A DNA stretch of 64,000 nt from Planctomycetaceae bacterium (GCA_020638995.1 JACKHM010000003.1:930001-994000), one strand, 5' to 3'. Numbered from the stretch's first letter, positions 35,230 to 45,029 are shown. Translations and numbers: made by a program. Notes: a model not told the origin generated them from the letters alone.

Positions 35230-36087
35230 ATGAATTGCCACGACTACGATCGCATCGAACGAGCAATTAAGTTTCTAGAGAACGAACGCTCTGACCAACC
35301 AAGCCTTGGGCGGATTGCGGAGCATGTTGGCTTGAGTTCAGCACATTTCCAGCGGCTCTTTCAGCGTTGGGCGGGCATCAGCCCAAAACGCTTTTTGCAG
35401 TTCCTGACGCTGGAAGATGCCAAGCGACGACTCCGAGAATCGGCCAGCGTGCTCGATGCGACCTTCGACGCCGGGCTATCAAGCCCGGGAAGGCTGCACG
35501 ATCTATTCGTAACACTCGACGCCGTCACACCGGGCGAATACAAGTCCCATGGCAGTGAGCTTCACATCGTTTTTGGGTTCCACGACACGCCGTTTGGCGA
35601 AGCGTTTTTCGCCGTGACAGAGCGAGGAATCTGCGGGCTAGAATTCGTGATTGACGAAAGCCGCGAACGCATTGTCACAGAGTTTCAGCAGTGCTGGAGC
35701 CGGGCGACTCTTGGACGAGACCAGAAGTTGACCGCACCGCTCGTCGATCGAGTTTTTGGTCGCACATCGGAAGGAAGTAAACAGCCGCTAAGTGTGATCG
35801 TTAAAGGCACTAATTTCCAAGTGCGAGTTTGGGAAGCTCTATTGCGAATTCCGTCGGGCTCGGTGATTTCGTACGGTTCTCTGGCAAAACGCCTAAACAA
35901 TGATCACGCCAGCCGCGCGGTTGGAGCGGCTGTGGGACAAAACGGAATTGCGTACTTGATTCCTTGTCATCGAGTAATTCAAAGCAACGGCGGCTCTCAT
36001 CGCTACCGGTGGGGAGCGGCCAGAAAGAAGGCGATGCTCGGCTGGGAAGCGGCCTTCGACGATGGGTGCGATTCCGGGGCCGGTTAG
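35230..36087 (+). CDS. ada: AraC-type regulator fused to O6-methylguanine-DNA methyltransferase
   Basis: A 285-residue bifunctional repair protein. Residues 1-105 are an AraC-type DNA-binding domain (SLGRIAEHVGLSSAHFQRLF; SPKRFLQFLTLEDAKRRL). The remainder is an Ogt/Ada C-terminal domain: VWEALLRIPSGSVISYGSLA, SRAVGAAVGQN, and PCHR with acceptor Cys246. The N-terminal zinc/phosphotriester domain of E. coli Ada is absent, so methyl-phosphotriester sensing is not expected. ATG 35230 was chosen because homology begins there; GGAG lies upstream. The frame extends to 35122. Confidence 0.9.
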   Translation: MNCHDYDRIERAIKFLENERSDQPSLGRIAEHVGLSSAHFQRLFQRWAGISPKRFLQFLTLEDAKRRLRESASVLDATFDAGLSSPGRLHDLFVTLDAVTPGEYKSHGSELHIVFGFHDTPFGEAFFAVTERGICGLEFVIDESRERIVTEFQQCWSRATLGRDQKLTAPLVDRVFGRTSEGSKQPLSVIVKGTNFQVRVWEALLRIPSGSVISYGSLAKRLNNDHASRAVGAAVGQNGIAYLIPCHRVIQSNGGSHRYRWGAARKKAMLGWEAAFDDGCDSGAG

Positions 36088-36194
36088 CGCGAACCTGCTC
36101 TTGGCAGATGTGTCGTGGAGTTACGGCTGCAAGGTAATCCATGCGACGTCGCAGCGGCCTTGTTCCAGTAAGTCGCTCGGTGCGAGTGTGTCCA

Positions 36195-36365
36195 ATGGAA
36201 ATTCTCGACAACCAAATTCGCGAAGAGTTACTGGCGAGGCTCGAACGAGATCCCAACTCGATCGCACTTTACAAAACGCCTGCCCCAAAGGGTTGCATGA
36301 CGGTCGTCGCCATCGCGGCGGCCTTTGGATGCGGCTTTGCCTTGGCTGCGATTCTGTACATGTGA
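36195..36365 (+). CDS. Small single-pass membrane protein
   Basis: A 56-residue protein: a charged helical N-terminus (MEILDNQIREELLARLERDP) and one C-terminal membrane segment (MTVVAIAAAFGCGFALAAIL). A frame extension to 36141 seems non-coding. Function unknown; gene status is plausible from the amphipathic-plus-membrane layout. Confidence 0.45.
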   Translation: MEILDNQIREELLARLERDPNSIALYKTPAPKGCMTVVAIAAAFGCGFALAAILYM

Positions 36366-36418
36366 TCCAACTCAGGAACGAACCTCAAGGTAAGCGAAAG
36401 CCGCCCGCCCGCCGCGGC

Positions 36419-37705
36419 TTACGAATACAAAGCGTTTACCGGCGTACCGTCGTTCGCAATTTTGAATGGTCGCTTTGAGGAAGAATACTCAACGTGATCC
36501 GTCGGTATCCCGAGCGCCTGGCCGATCGTCGCATTGAAATCCTCGACCGTTACCTCATCATCGTCGACGTAGTGCCCTCGTTCGTCCGAAGCACCGTGGG
36601 CATAGCCGGCTTTGATCCCAGCTCCGGCGATCAGCGAACTGTACGCGGCTGGATGGTGGTCTCGGCCGACACGCTCATTGATCTTTGGGCTACGTCCAAA
36701 TTCCGACGTCAACACGACGATGGTTTCGTCCAACAGACCAGTGCGATCCAAGTCGTCCAGTAACGCGGCGACCGCAGTATCGACTTCGGGCCCCTTTTCG
36801 GCCAGCGTGTCGAAATTGTCGACATGTGTGTCCCAACCACCTAGCTGCACTTCGACGAAGCGGACGTCGCGTTCTAGCAGCCGTCGAGCTAACAAACAAC
36901 CCTGCCCGAAATTGCCGCTTCCGTAAGTATCGCGAAGCTTGCTCTCCTCTTGAGTAATGTCGAAGGCCTTCACATCGTCGCTCCGCATGAGCCGAATCGC
37001 TTCCGCGTACATCGCACCATAACCTTCAACTTCTTTGAAGGGGTAGCGTGATAGGAATTGATTGCCAAATTTGGCAACAAGGTTCAATCGACGGTTAAAG
37101 TCGTCTTCGGTAACACCGCCCAGCAACTTTGAATTCTGCAAACCTGCTGTTGGATTGCCGATTGGCAAAGGGGCATACTTTAAGTCCATGAAGCCGGCGC
37201 CAGGATGATCCGATCCGCCGTTAATCACGACATTCGCGGGGACGTTGGTGTTGATCTGGCCTTTTACCTTCGCAACCCACGCGCCCATCGCTGCATGTCG
37301 AATCGTGGCACGAGGCGCATAGCTCGTGTGTGCCAAGTAGCGGCCTTGAGCGTGAGCACCTTGGTTTGTCGTCATCGATCGAACGATCGACAGCTTGTTC
37401 ATTCGTTCGGCGAGCTTTGGGAAGTGTTCGCTCAATCGAATGCCATTGACGCTGGTGTTGATTGCCTTTGTCGGGCCTTGCGTTTCCGCACCCGGTTTCG
37501 GATCGAAAGTATCCAGATGAGTCATCCCGCCTGACATGAAAAGATAGATGGCATTCTTGGCCTTGCCGCCCTTTGGTTGCTGGCCGAACGCTTGGGTCTC
37601 GGTGCCCAGCAGCGGCAACATGCCCACCCCCAGACACGCCTTTGCCATGTGGGCGGCAAAGGCCCTTCGGTCGATCTCGTCAAAGTGTGTCATCTTCTCA
37701 AACAT
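36419..37705 (-). CDS. DUF1501 protein (exported, Tat-like)
   Basis: A 428-residue DUF1501 protein (sulfatase-like fold, function unknown, expanded in planctomycetes). An N-terminal DRRAFAAHMAKACLG suggests Tat export. Family motifs: AIYLFMSGGMTHLDTFDPKP, SIVRSMTTNQGAHAQGRYLA, GGWDTHVDN, TIVVLTSEFGRSPKIN and GRDHHP. It starts seven bases after the DUF1549/DUF1553 gene ends, the standard planctomycete pair, which presumably acts together on a polysaccharide or cell-surface substrate. Confidence 0.93.
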   Translation of the reverse strand: MFEKMTHFDEIDRRAFAAHMAKACLGVGMLPLLGTETQAFGQQPKGGKAKNAIYLFMSGGMTHLDTFDPKPGAETQGPTKAINTSVNGIRLSEHFPKLAERMNKLSIVRSMTTNQGAHAQGRYLAHTSYAPRATIRHAAMGAWVAKVKGQINTNVPANVVINGGSDHPGAGFMDLKYAPLPIGNPTAGLQNSKLLGGVTEDDFNRRLNLVAKFGNQFLSRYPFKEVEGYGAMYAEAIRLMRSDDVKAFDITQEESKLRDTYGSGNFGQGCLLARRLLERDVRFVEVQLGGWDTHVDNFDTLAEKGPEVDTAVAALLDDLDRTGLLDETIVVLTSEFGRSPKINERVGRDHHPAAYSSLIAGAGIKAGYAHGASDERGHYVDDDEVTVEDFNATIGQALGIPTDHVEYSSSKRPFKIANDGTPVNALYS

Positions 37706-37712
37706 ACGAAAC

Positions 37713-39566
37713 TCACTGAATGAACATGAATTCGGGGGTGTTAAGAAGTATCCAAATCAGTTCGCGGTTGCCGCGGTAAGGTTGCTTCAATTGGGCAAAC
37801 ACATTTAGTGCGAGGCGGCTCTCTACCGAACTGGGTTCGCGACCGAGAATACTCAGATAGATGATTCTTGTTCGCAGCTTTTGATCCTTGTCGGACTTTG
37901 CAAGTAATTCCATCAACTGTGACCCTTCACGTACGATTTGGTAGTGGTGGCTGCCGTTGATCAGGGTCAAGATCTGCGAGACCGTTGGATCTTGGTTCGA
38001 GCCTTCGATCAATTCGCGATCCGATGCCCCAAAATCTCGAAGGAAGTGGCCTGCAGGTGCTGGTTGGCGCATTTCGGATGCACGTGCCAGATTTGGCCCG
38101 CTGGGCTTTTTGCTCGCCGACATACTAGCAGACTTCTTTCCGCGATTCTGGCGTTCGCTGTAGAGGGCGACGCCACGATCTACAATTGAACTGGGAGACG
38201 CATTCTCGATGTCGAAATAGGGAAAGCGGTATGGGCTGTTAGTGTCGTACGTATTGGCAAGTGGCTCATCCATACTCAGCGTGACGAGCGAATCCCAGAT
38301 CTGTTCTGCCGTCATCCGCCGCAGTGTGGGCCCCGGAAAATGAAAGGGCTCTTCGCTGACTTCGCGATACACGGCACGCCGCTGGTAGACGTCAGTGTTC
38401 ATCAACATGCGCAGATACTGCTTCATGTTGAAATCTAATCGAACCATTGCATATGTCAGAAACTCCATCAACTCCGGGTTGGAAGCTTCTGCACCTTCAA
38501 CGTCGTCGAGCGGTTCGATCAGACCGACGCCCATGACGTTCTTCCACAATCGATTGGCGATCACTTTCGCGAATAGCGGATTGTCTTTGGAAGTCGCCCA
38601 AGCCGCAAATGCTTCACGGCGCGATTGCCCACTTTGCAGCTGCGGGTTTTCACCGTAGATCGTTTTAGGCGTTACGACCGAATCGGCCTTCGCGTTACCA
38701 TAGTCGTAATCCTTCGGGAACTTTAACGGTCGATTATCATTGTCTTCTAGATCCCACTGGTTATACCTCGCCATTTGCGTAATGAGTTGTCGTTGTTGCG
38801 CAGAGAGATTTCGCTTCTTGATTTCATCTTCGATCGCACGTCGCTGCGTTTGATAAGCTTTGCCGCTGGCACGCGTATCGACACTGTAAGTAAAAGCTGC
38901 CATTTCGTAAAAATCCTTTTGCGTCCAACGCTCAAAAGGATGGTCGTGGCATTGGGCGCATCCGATTTGTGTGCCAAGGAAGATGGACACCGTATTTGAC
39001 AAATTGTCCAGCGGCATTCCTTGATCGCGGAGGTAATAACCAACGGCGCCATTTTCGCTGGGTTTGCCGGTAGCCGTTAGCAGTTCGTAGACAAACTTGT
39101 CGTAAGGCTTGTTCTCCTTTAGCGATTGCTTCACCCATGCGACATAGCTGTGCAACTCGACATTGTCACCAGCCGACTTAATTCGTAAAACGTCGCCCCA
39201 ATAGTTGTAGTAGTGACTGGCATAGCCTTCAGATGCGAGTAAATAGTCGATCAACAGTTCCCGCTTGTTGCTTTCTTTCGATTCCAAAAAGTTAAACGCT
39301 TCCTGAGCCGTCGGAATCGTGCCGGTGATATCGAGATAGACTCGGCGCATGAAGATCTGGTCGTTTGCAGGCAGACTCGGTTCGACATTGTGTTTCTTTC
39401 TATCGGCTTCGACCAATTGATCGATACGGGCGGCCGCCGCCAGAATTACCTTGCGACTGGCCTCGAGGCGTTCTGCCAGACCATCGTCGGCTGATCGCGC
39501 GCTGAATGAACACGAATACACAGCAACACCGACCGCGAAAGCTGCGGCGACCGAAAGATATCGCAT
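37713..39566 (-). CDS. DUF1549/DUF1553 protein
   Basis: A 617-residue exported protein. A signal peptide (MRYLSVAAAFAVGVAVYSCS) is followed by DUF1549 (FMRRVYLDITGTIPTAQEAF, LLIDYLLASEGYASHYYNYW, GCAQCHDHPFERW) and then DUF1553 (FAKVIANRLWKNVMGVGLIE, QYLRMLMNTDVYQRRAVYRE, RTIIYLSILGREP-like). The C-x2-CH in GCAQCHDHPF is a probable haem or metal site. There is no N-terminal cytochrome head, unlike the paralogue at 49761. The SD AAGGAACGG precedes ATG 39566. Confidence 0.93.
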   Translation of the reverse strand: MRYLSVAAAFAVGVAVYSCSFSARSADDGLAERLEASRKVILAAAARIDQLVEADRKKHNVEPSLPANDQIFMRRVYLDITGTIPTAQEAFNFLESKESNKRELLIDYLLASEGYASHYYNYWGDVLRIKSAGDNVELHSYVAWVKQSLKENKPYDKFVYELLTATGKPSENGAVGYYLRDQGMPLDNLSNTVSIFLGTQIGCAQCHDHPFERWTQKDFYEMAAFTYSVDTRASGKAYQTQRRAIEDEIKKRNLSAQQRQLITQMARYNQWDLEDNDNRPLKFPKDYDYGNAKADSVVTPKTIYGENPQLQSGQSRREAFAAWATSKDNPLFAKVIANRLWKNVMGVGLIEPLDDVEGAEASNPELMEFLTYAMVRLDFNMKQYLRMLMNTDVYQRRAVYREVSEEPFHFPGPTLRRMTAEQIWDSLVTLSMDEPLANTYDTNSPYRFPYFDIENASPSSIVDRGVALYSERQNRGKKSASMSASKKPSGPNLARASEMRQPAPAGHFLRDFGASDRELIEGSNQDPTVSQILTLINGSHHYQIVREGSQLMELLAKSDKDQKLRTRIIYLSILGREPSSVESRLALNVFAQLKQPYRGNRELIWILLNTPEFMFIQ

Positions 39567-39779
39567 TTCCGTTCCTTGACTGTTCGCAGAGAAGAGCGAT
39601 TGCGAGACAGCTCTATTCGAAGCTGAAAGGGCTGGCCTGTCAAGCGATCCTCAAGGTGCGAGTTCGGGCGACGCGCGGGAAGAGGGCGAGGTGACTCTAC
39701 TCTGCTTTAGGCCGTTCCGAAGTCAGCTGGACCCGTTGGAAGTTGCCTTGGCACCCTGTAGACAACCGATCCATCCAAC

Positions 39780-39791
39780 TAGAATAGAGCG
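39780..39791 (+). promoter_or_regulatory. Leaderless-type -10 element of the GT2 gene
   Basis: TAGAAT (39780-39785) followed by AGAGCG and the ATG at 39792, the same six-base spacing as at 2380 and, on the other strand, 24913. No Shine-Dalgarno sequence precedes the ATG. Confidence 0.5.
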
Positions 39792-40766
39792 ATGCTTTCG
39801 ATGGTCATTCCGGTCTATAACGAAAAAGAGAGCTTGGCGGCTTTACATGCGGAGTTGGTTGAGGTTGCGCGCGACAACGGCTACGAAATCGAAGTGATCT
39901 TCGTCGATGATGGTTCTCGTGACGGCTCTTGGAGTGAGATCGAGCGGCTTGCCGCGGAAGACAGCCGAGTCCGCGGCCTACGCTTCCGCCGTAACTTTGG
40001 CAAGGCCGCGGCGCTCGATGCTGGTTTTGCGGCAGCTCACGGTGAGATTATCTTCACGCTGGACGCCGACCTGCAGGATGACCCGCATGAGATCCCCCGT
40101 TTTCTCGATAAACTTCGCGGGGCAGAGGACAACGGCGAACTGGACGTGGTTAGCGGCTGGAAACAAGTCCGCCACGACCCCTGGCATAAGGTCGGCCCAT
40201 CTCGTGTCTTCAACTGGCTGGTTGGATTCTTAACCGGTGTGCGGTTGCATGACCACAATTGCGGATTCAAGTGTTACCGTCGCGAGGTTTTTGACGAAGT
40301 TCACGTCTACGGCGAATTGCATCGATTCGTTCCGGTGTTGGCAGCCGCCCGAGGATGGAGAGTCGGAGAAATCGTTGTCAATCACCGGGCTCGGCAGTTC
40401 GGACACTCGAAATATGGTGTCGCCAGAATCGTCAAGGGCTTCCTCGATCTGCTCACCGTGTGCTTCCTGACAGGATACGGTCGACGACCGCTGCACCTTC
40501 TGGGGACCGTAGGTTTGATCGGTTTCACGCTCGGGGGGGGCGGCGTGACCGTGCTGTCGATTTGGTGGATTATTTCGCGTTTAGACGGCCAAGATACAAA
40601 CGATTTACACCTACACGAGCGTGCAATCTTCTACTACTCTACGGGAGCTCTATTGCTCGGTAGTCAGTTTCTCTCGGTCGGTTTCCTGGCCGAACTGATT
40701 ACTGCTTTCCACGGTCGCGATTCAAAATCCTACTCGATCTGCGAGCGGACTACTGAACAACCATGA
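39792..40766 (+). CDS. GT2 glycosyltransferase (polyprenyl-phosphate sugar transferase type)
   Basis: A 324-residue membrane-anchored GT-A glycosyltransferase. MLSMVIPVYNEKESLAALHA, DDGSRDGS (39-46), FRRNFGKAAALDAGF and the metal-binding DADLQDDP (91-98) place it near dolichol-/undecaprenyl-phosphate mannosyl- or glucosyltransferases. Two C-terminal membrane segments (LLGTVGLIGFTLGGGGVTVL; YSTGALLLGSQFLSVGFLAE) fit the GtrB-like class. The next gene overlaps its stop by four bases (ATGA) and encodes the probable membrane partner. Confidence 0.88.
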   Translation: MLSMVIPVYNEKESLAALHAELVEVARDNGYEIEVIFVDDGSRDGSWSEIERLAAEDSRVRGLRFRRNFGKAAALDAGFAAAHGEIIFTLDADLQDDPHEIPRFLDKLRGAEDNGELDVVSGWKQVRHDPWHKVGPSRVFNWLVGFLTGVRLHDHNCGFKCYRREVFDEVHVYGELHRFVPVLAAARGWRVGEIVVNHRARQFGHSKYGVARIVKGFLDLLTVCFLTGYGRRPLHLLGTVGLIGFTLGGGGVTVLSIWWIISRLDGQDTNDLHLHERAIFYYSTGALLLGSQFLSVGFLAELITAFHGRDSKSYSICERTTEQP

Positions 40767-42340
40767 TACCGCCGCAAGACGACTCTACGGCTAAGCTTCG
40801 CCGCATCGTATACACGTTCTTGATCGTCAGCTCCGCCGCAACGATGGTCGGCCGGATCATGTCTGTGGAATCGCGAAGTGGCAAGACCGCCATGCTCAGC
40901 GCCAATGACCGAAGCCGCTGGTGTACGATCCGCGCGTTGGTCGATCACGGAACCTACGAAATCGATTCCGTTATCAAACGCAAGACGGATTGGTATACGA
41001 TCGACATGGTGCGGCACAAAGGCGCGGACGCACGCGAGCATTACTATTCGAGCAAGCCGCCGCTATTGCCGACGTTGCTGGCCGGACAGTATTGGTTGCT
41101 GAAGAATCTGGCCGGCGTCACGTTAGCAGACAATCCATTTTATATCGCTCGAATCGTTCTCGTCTTGAGTAACGTATTGCCACTCGTGTTGTACTTCGTC
41201 GTCCTGGGTTGGTGTGTCGAGTCACTTGGCACGAACGACTGGAGTCGGCTGTTTGTGATGACTTGCGCGACGTGGGGGACTTTCCTCACGACGTTTGCGG
41301 TGACGCTCAACAATCACTTGCCTGGAGCAATCGGTGTGATGCTGGCTACGTATGCGGCGATCCAAATTCTGCATCACGGTGATTTGCGGGGTCGTTGGTT
41401 CGCCGTGGCAGGATTCTTCGGTGCCTTTGCGGTCGCTAACGAGTTGCCAGCGCTGGCGTTGTTGGCAATGCTGTGCGCCGCATTACTCTGGGCGTCACCG
41501 AAGAAAACGGCAATCGCCTTCGCGCCTGCGGCGGCAGTGGTCGCGATCGCATTTTTCTCGACGACGTATATCGCTCACCAAAGCTTGCGTCCTCCTTATG
41601 CTCACCGCCATGATGGCAAAGTTGTTGCCACGGTTCGTCGGCCCACAGGCGAGATCACGTCCGCCGATGCTGTCCAGCAGATTCAAATGGAACTTAGCAC
41701 GACCGGAATTGAGATCGGTTCGACCGCAACGATAAGCCCGTCGATCAAGCCAAATCGCTGGGTACTGTGGGACTCTGACCAATCGGTCCGCTATGCATTG
41801 TTGCCTAGCGACTCCGGCATCGAGGTCCGCGAATGGGACACTTGGTATGAATACGAAGGGAGTTACTGGACGCCGGAGAGCAAGACCGGAGTGGATAAAG
41901 GAGAATCTTCGCGAGCAGCATACGCGTTTCACACGTTGCTGGGCCACAGCGGCGTGTTTTCGCTAACGCCGATCTGGCTTCTGAGTTGCGTTGGCATTGG
42001 GCTCTGGTTAAAGCAGGGTTCCCATTCACTCCAAGCATTTTCATTGATGGTGCTAACACTGACGATCGTCTGCATCACGTTCTATATCATGCGACCGGAA
42101 AAGGACCGGAATTATGGCGGTGTGAGTTGTGGGTTTCGCTGGCTGTTTTGGTTGACTCCATTGTGGCTGGTTGCAATGCTTCCAGCGACGGATGCGGTGG
42201 CCAAACATCGTCGATGGAAGATTGTGGCGATGGGGTTGCTGGGTATGAGCGTCTTTTCGGCAACCTATGCCGCAATGAACCCCTGGTCTCACTCGTGGAT
42301 CTTTGACTACTGGACGCACCTCGAATGGATCGCATACTGA
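40763..42340 (+). CDS. Polytopic membrane protein, probable GT-C-like partner of the GT2 enzyme
   Basis: A 525-residue protein with about ten membrane segments. An early loop after the first segment has SANDRSRWCTIRALVDHGTY, similar to the acidic first loop of GT-C sugar transferases that use polyprenyl-phosphate sugars, followed by HYYSSKPPLLPTLLAGQYWL. A ~110-residue extracytoplasmic loop (~275-390) lies between the later segments. The four-base overlap with the GT2 gene supports translational coupling and a joint pathway: one enzyme loads a sugar on the lipid, the other transfers it. Acceptor unknown. Confidence 0.7.
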   Translation: MIPPQDDSTAKLRRIVYTFLIVSSAATMVGRIMSVESRSGKTAMLSANDRSRWCTIRALVDHGTYEIDSVIKRKTDWYTIDMVRHKGADAREHYYSSKPPLLPTLLAGQYWLLKNLAGVTLADNPFYIARIVLVLSNVLPLVLYFVVLGWCVESLGTNDWSRLFVMTCATWGTFLTTFAVTLNNHLPGAIGVMLATYAAIQILHHGDLRGRWFAVAGFFGAFAVANELPALALLAMLCAALLWASPKKTAIAFAPAAAVVAIAFFSTTYIAHQSLRPPYAHRHDGKVVATVRRPTGEITSADAVQQIQMELSTTGIEIGSTATISPSIKPNRWVLWDSDQSVRYALLPSDSGIEVREWDTWYEYEGSYWTPESKTGVDKGESSRAAYAFHTLLGHSGVFSLTPIWLLSCVGIGLWLKQGSHSLQAFSLMVLTLTIVCITFYIMRPEKDRNYGGVSCGFRWLFWLTPLWLVAMLPATDAVAKHRRWKIVAMGLLGMSVFSATYAAMNPWSHSWIFDYWTHLEWIAY

Positions 42341-42393
42341 GCCTCGCGACTACGTTCTCTGAATTCATTGAGGCCCCGAGAAACTGGATGGTC

Positions 42394-44214
42394 TCAAAAT
42401 TCCAGCTTCCTAAATGCTCGAATACCGATTCGTAGCGGCACGATGGTCGCGACGCCGGCGAGAAGTAACATCAAGCCAACACCAAGAATCACTGCTCCGG
42501 GTGTTCCCAGGCCGATCGTACCTCCGAACAAGACACTTTGTTCCGAGTTGATTCTGCTAAGCCAGCGGGTTTCCGTCCAGAAGAAGCACGGCACCGCCGT
42601 GAACAAGACGACCAGCAAGATATACATTGCACTCAGTACCAGATTCAATGTACCACCAAAACCGGCAGCTATCTTGGACGGCGATGGTTCGCGGAGGTTA
42701 GGCAAGCGAGCTCCGAAACCGACCGCCATGGCGGCAAGCCCAACACACAGCATCCAGCACGTCAGTTGATGGATCATGGCAACCAACGGCAGACGCGCCA
42801 CGATCTTCAGACTGACATCACTCGCCAGGACGAGAATCGAACAAGGCGGAATCGCACCCACACAGGCGAACCAGAATTTGCCCCATAACACGAGGTCGCG
42901 TTTGATCGGTGCCGTTCCCAACACCCAGAACCGGCGTCCTTCAAGACTGATCATCGGAAAGATAAATCGAGTGGTGAATGTCGACAGGATCAAGCCTACA
43001 ACTGCGACGTTCAAAAAGCTGATGATTGTGACCCATTGTTCGAGCGTCCCGGCATAATCAAATCGCCGCACATTGAAGAAGTACAACAACAGCAAGCTCG
43101 TAAAAATCGCGAACTGAGACCACTGCATTGGATCACGTCGAAAGAGTCGCAAGTCCTTAATGACGAACATCTGCAAGGTTGCCGGCAACGGACGGCAGAT
43201 GATGGACACACCGCGATCGATCCAGCTGATACGGTTGTTTCGCTTTGTCCGAGTGATGCCTTGCAGTTCGCTATAGGCATATCGAAAGTGGCGGTTCGCC
43301 AGCGTGGCCAAGATCATTTGCAAAAGCAACGCATTCGATCCCAGTACGGCGAGAAAGTACAAGCTCTCTAACCAGGCTGGACGTCCCGTTGTCGAGCGAT
43401 TGGGGTGAGCGGCTTCGAGCAATCCCGTACTCAACCACCAACTCGGCAGCAATCGCTGTTCAGAGTATTCCAGTCGCATCAACACATCCGTGAACCAATT
43501 CATCGTCATGAGGTCACGATTCTGGTAGGCCAGTACGTGCCAACCGAAGAACAAACCAGCGGCGACAACAAGTCCAATTAGAATTACTAGTGCGTGCAAG
43601 CGGACGGTTGGCAGCAATCGCACCACCGCCAAGCAACCAATCGAGCCAATTGCAGCAGGGATCAGCACGAAAGCGAGCATGAAAGGAATGAGCAACAGGT
43701 AATAGTACCAAGGGGACAACGCTGTATCACCGTAGGCAATCAGCATGGGGCTGCCCAACAGTACAAATCCCCAGCAGCTGAAGAACACCGCTTCGTGAAA
43801 CTTGTGAATGACGATCCGTTCGGGTCGTGCGGGAGTGGTCAGCAGAAACTTGACTTCCTCCGTCTTGAACAGGTTGCCATACATGATGATCGCTGACGAA
43901 AACATCAGCATCACCGTGAGGGCAAGGAAAAAGACGTTAAAGATGGCGTGAACGAACTGTGTCCGCATCCCAACGTGTATCAGCCCTGTATGGATGAATT
44001 GAAAGCCCTGCTGAAATAGTATGTACAGCCCCAACCACATCACCACGCTCGCGAACAGGATTGACACGAGCTGCACTCGCATGGAACTCAACGCATGAGC
44101 AGTCATCGTGTTCAAGCGTCGTACACGAAGCAACCAGAACGCACGTGATTCTGAGCCTGGCGTTGGCAGCTGTTTCGTTGCGGAAGATTCGAGTTGAATC
44201 TCAGCCGTGGCCAT
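42394..44214 (-). CDS. ABC-2-type exporter permease
   Basis: A 606-residue membrane protein with about 12 segments, twice the usual ABC-2 permease size. It begins with a cytoplasmic MATAEIQLESSATKQLPTPG and then an RRLNTMTAHALSSMRVQLVS first segment. EEVKFLLTTPARPERIVIHK after the third segment is typical of putative ABC exporter subunits in planctomycetes. ATG 44214 has AGGTG upstream; GTG 44223 is the alternative. It follows the ATPase gene on the same strand (74 bases). Confidence 0.85.
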   Translation of the reverse strand: MATAEIQLESSATKQLPTPGSESRAFWLLRVRRLNTMTAHALSSMRVQLVSILFASVVMWLGLYILFQQGFQFIHTGLIHVGMRTQFVHAIFNVFFLALTVMLMFSSAIIMYGNLFKTEEVKFLLTTPARPERIVIHKFHEAVFFSCWGFVLLGSPMLIAYGDTALSPWYYYLLLIPFMLAFVLIPAAIGSIGCLAVVRLLPTVRLHALVILIGLVVAAGLFFGWHVLAYQNRDLMTMNWFTDVLMRLEYSEQRLLPSWWLSTGLLEAAHPNRSTTGRPAWLESLYFLAVLGSNALLLQMILATLANRHFRYAYSELQGITRTKRNNRISWIDRGVSIICRPLPATLQMFVIKDLRLFRRDPMQWSQFAIFTSLLLLYFFNVRRFDYAGTLEQWVTIISFLNVAVVGLILSTFTTRFIFPMISLEGRRFWVLGTAPIKRDLVLWGKFWFACVGAIPPCSILVLASDVSLKIVARLPLVAMIHQLTCWMLCVGLAAMAVGFGARLPNLREPSPSKIAAGFGGTLNLVLSAMYILLVVLFTAVPCFFWTETRWLSRINSEQSVLFGGTIGLGTPGAVILGVGLMLLLAGVATIVPLRIGIRAFRKLEF

Positions 44215-44288
44215 CAATTGCACCTATGTGGTCGCAGGTCTCCAAGTGAGCAGCACTCGTCATTTGGAAATCTGCGGCTACCTTCGAA

Positions 44289-45029
44289 TTAGGAAACAAA
44301 ACTCGCCGGTTCTTCTTCCGTCAACGTCAAAAACAACTGCTCCAGCGAGTCATTACTTGAAAGTTGCTCGCGCAACTCCGCCACGGTGCCAAGAAACTGA
44401 ATCTTGCCTTGGCTCATAACACCGATCCGATCAGCGATCTCTTCTGCGACTGCAAGCGTGTGCGTCGACATGAAGACGGTTCCGCCATTCCGCACACGCG
44501 TTCTTAGCAGATCCTTGACCAACCGCATGCTGCGAGGATCGAGACCGACCATTGGTTCGTCGACGATCAGCAGTTCTGGGTTGTGCAGCAGCGCCGAAGC
44601 GAACACGAGTCGCTGTTTCATGCCGTGCGAATAGCTTTCGGCCAATTGATCGACGAATCCGCTAAGCCCAAAGTCGGTGATCTGCTTGGCAATGCTTTCC
44701 TCCGCGAGATCGCTGGGCATTCCGTACATCTCGGCAACAAATTGCAAAAACTCACGCCCCGACAGCTTGTCATAGAGGTAGGGTTCGTCGGGGACATAAC
44801 CAGATCGAAGACTAGCTTCGCGACGTTGCGTGACGACGTTGAAGCCCGCGATCTCGACCGTCCCCGAAGTTGGCTGGAGCAGACCTACCATCATCTTGAT
44901 CGTCGTCGTTTTACCCGCACCGTTGTGGCCCAAGCACGCAAACAATTCGCCCCGTTCGATGTGCAGATCCAAAGAGTCGACGGCAGTTTTCGTACCGTAA
45001 GTTCTAGTGACTTGCTTAATTTTGATCAT
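44289..45029 (-). CDS. ABC transporter ATP-binding protein
   Basis: A 246-residue ATPase. Walker A GHNGAGKTT at 34-42, a Q-loop-containing segment before YDKLSGREFLQFVAEMYG, signature YSHGMKQRLVFASALL, Walker B LLIVDEPMVGLDP, and the switch histidine in STHTLAVAEEIADRIGVM. It belongs to the DrrA/CcmA-like exporter group. GGAAGG precedes the ATG. With the downstream permease it forms a complete ABC-2 exporter; the cargo is unknown. Confidence 0.95.
   Translation of the reverse strand: MIKIKQVTRTYGTKTAVDSLDLHIERGELFACLGHNGAGKTTTIKMMVGLLQPTSGTVEIAGFNVVTQRREASLRSGYVPDEPYLYDKLSGREFLQFVAEMYGMPSDLAEESIAKQITDFGLSGFVDQLAESYSHGMKQRLVFASALLHNPELLIVDEPMVGLDPRSMRLVKDLLRTRVRNGGTVFMSTHTLAVAEEIADRIGVMSQGKIQFLGTVAELREQLSSNDSLEQLFLTLTEEEPASFVS

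Noticed and set aside
36141..36194. Upstream extension of the small membrane protein
   Set aside because: Basic stretch without homology-like pattern; ATG 36195 gives a sensible helix plus membrane segment.
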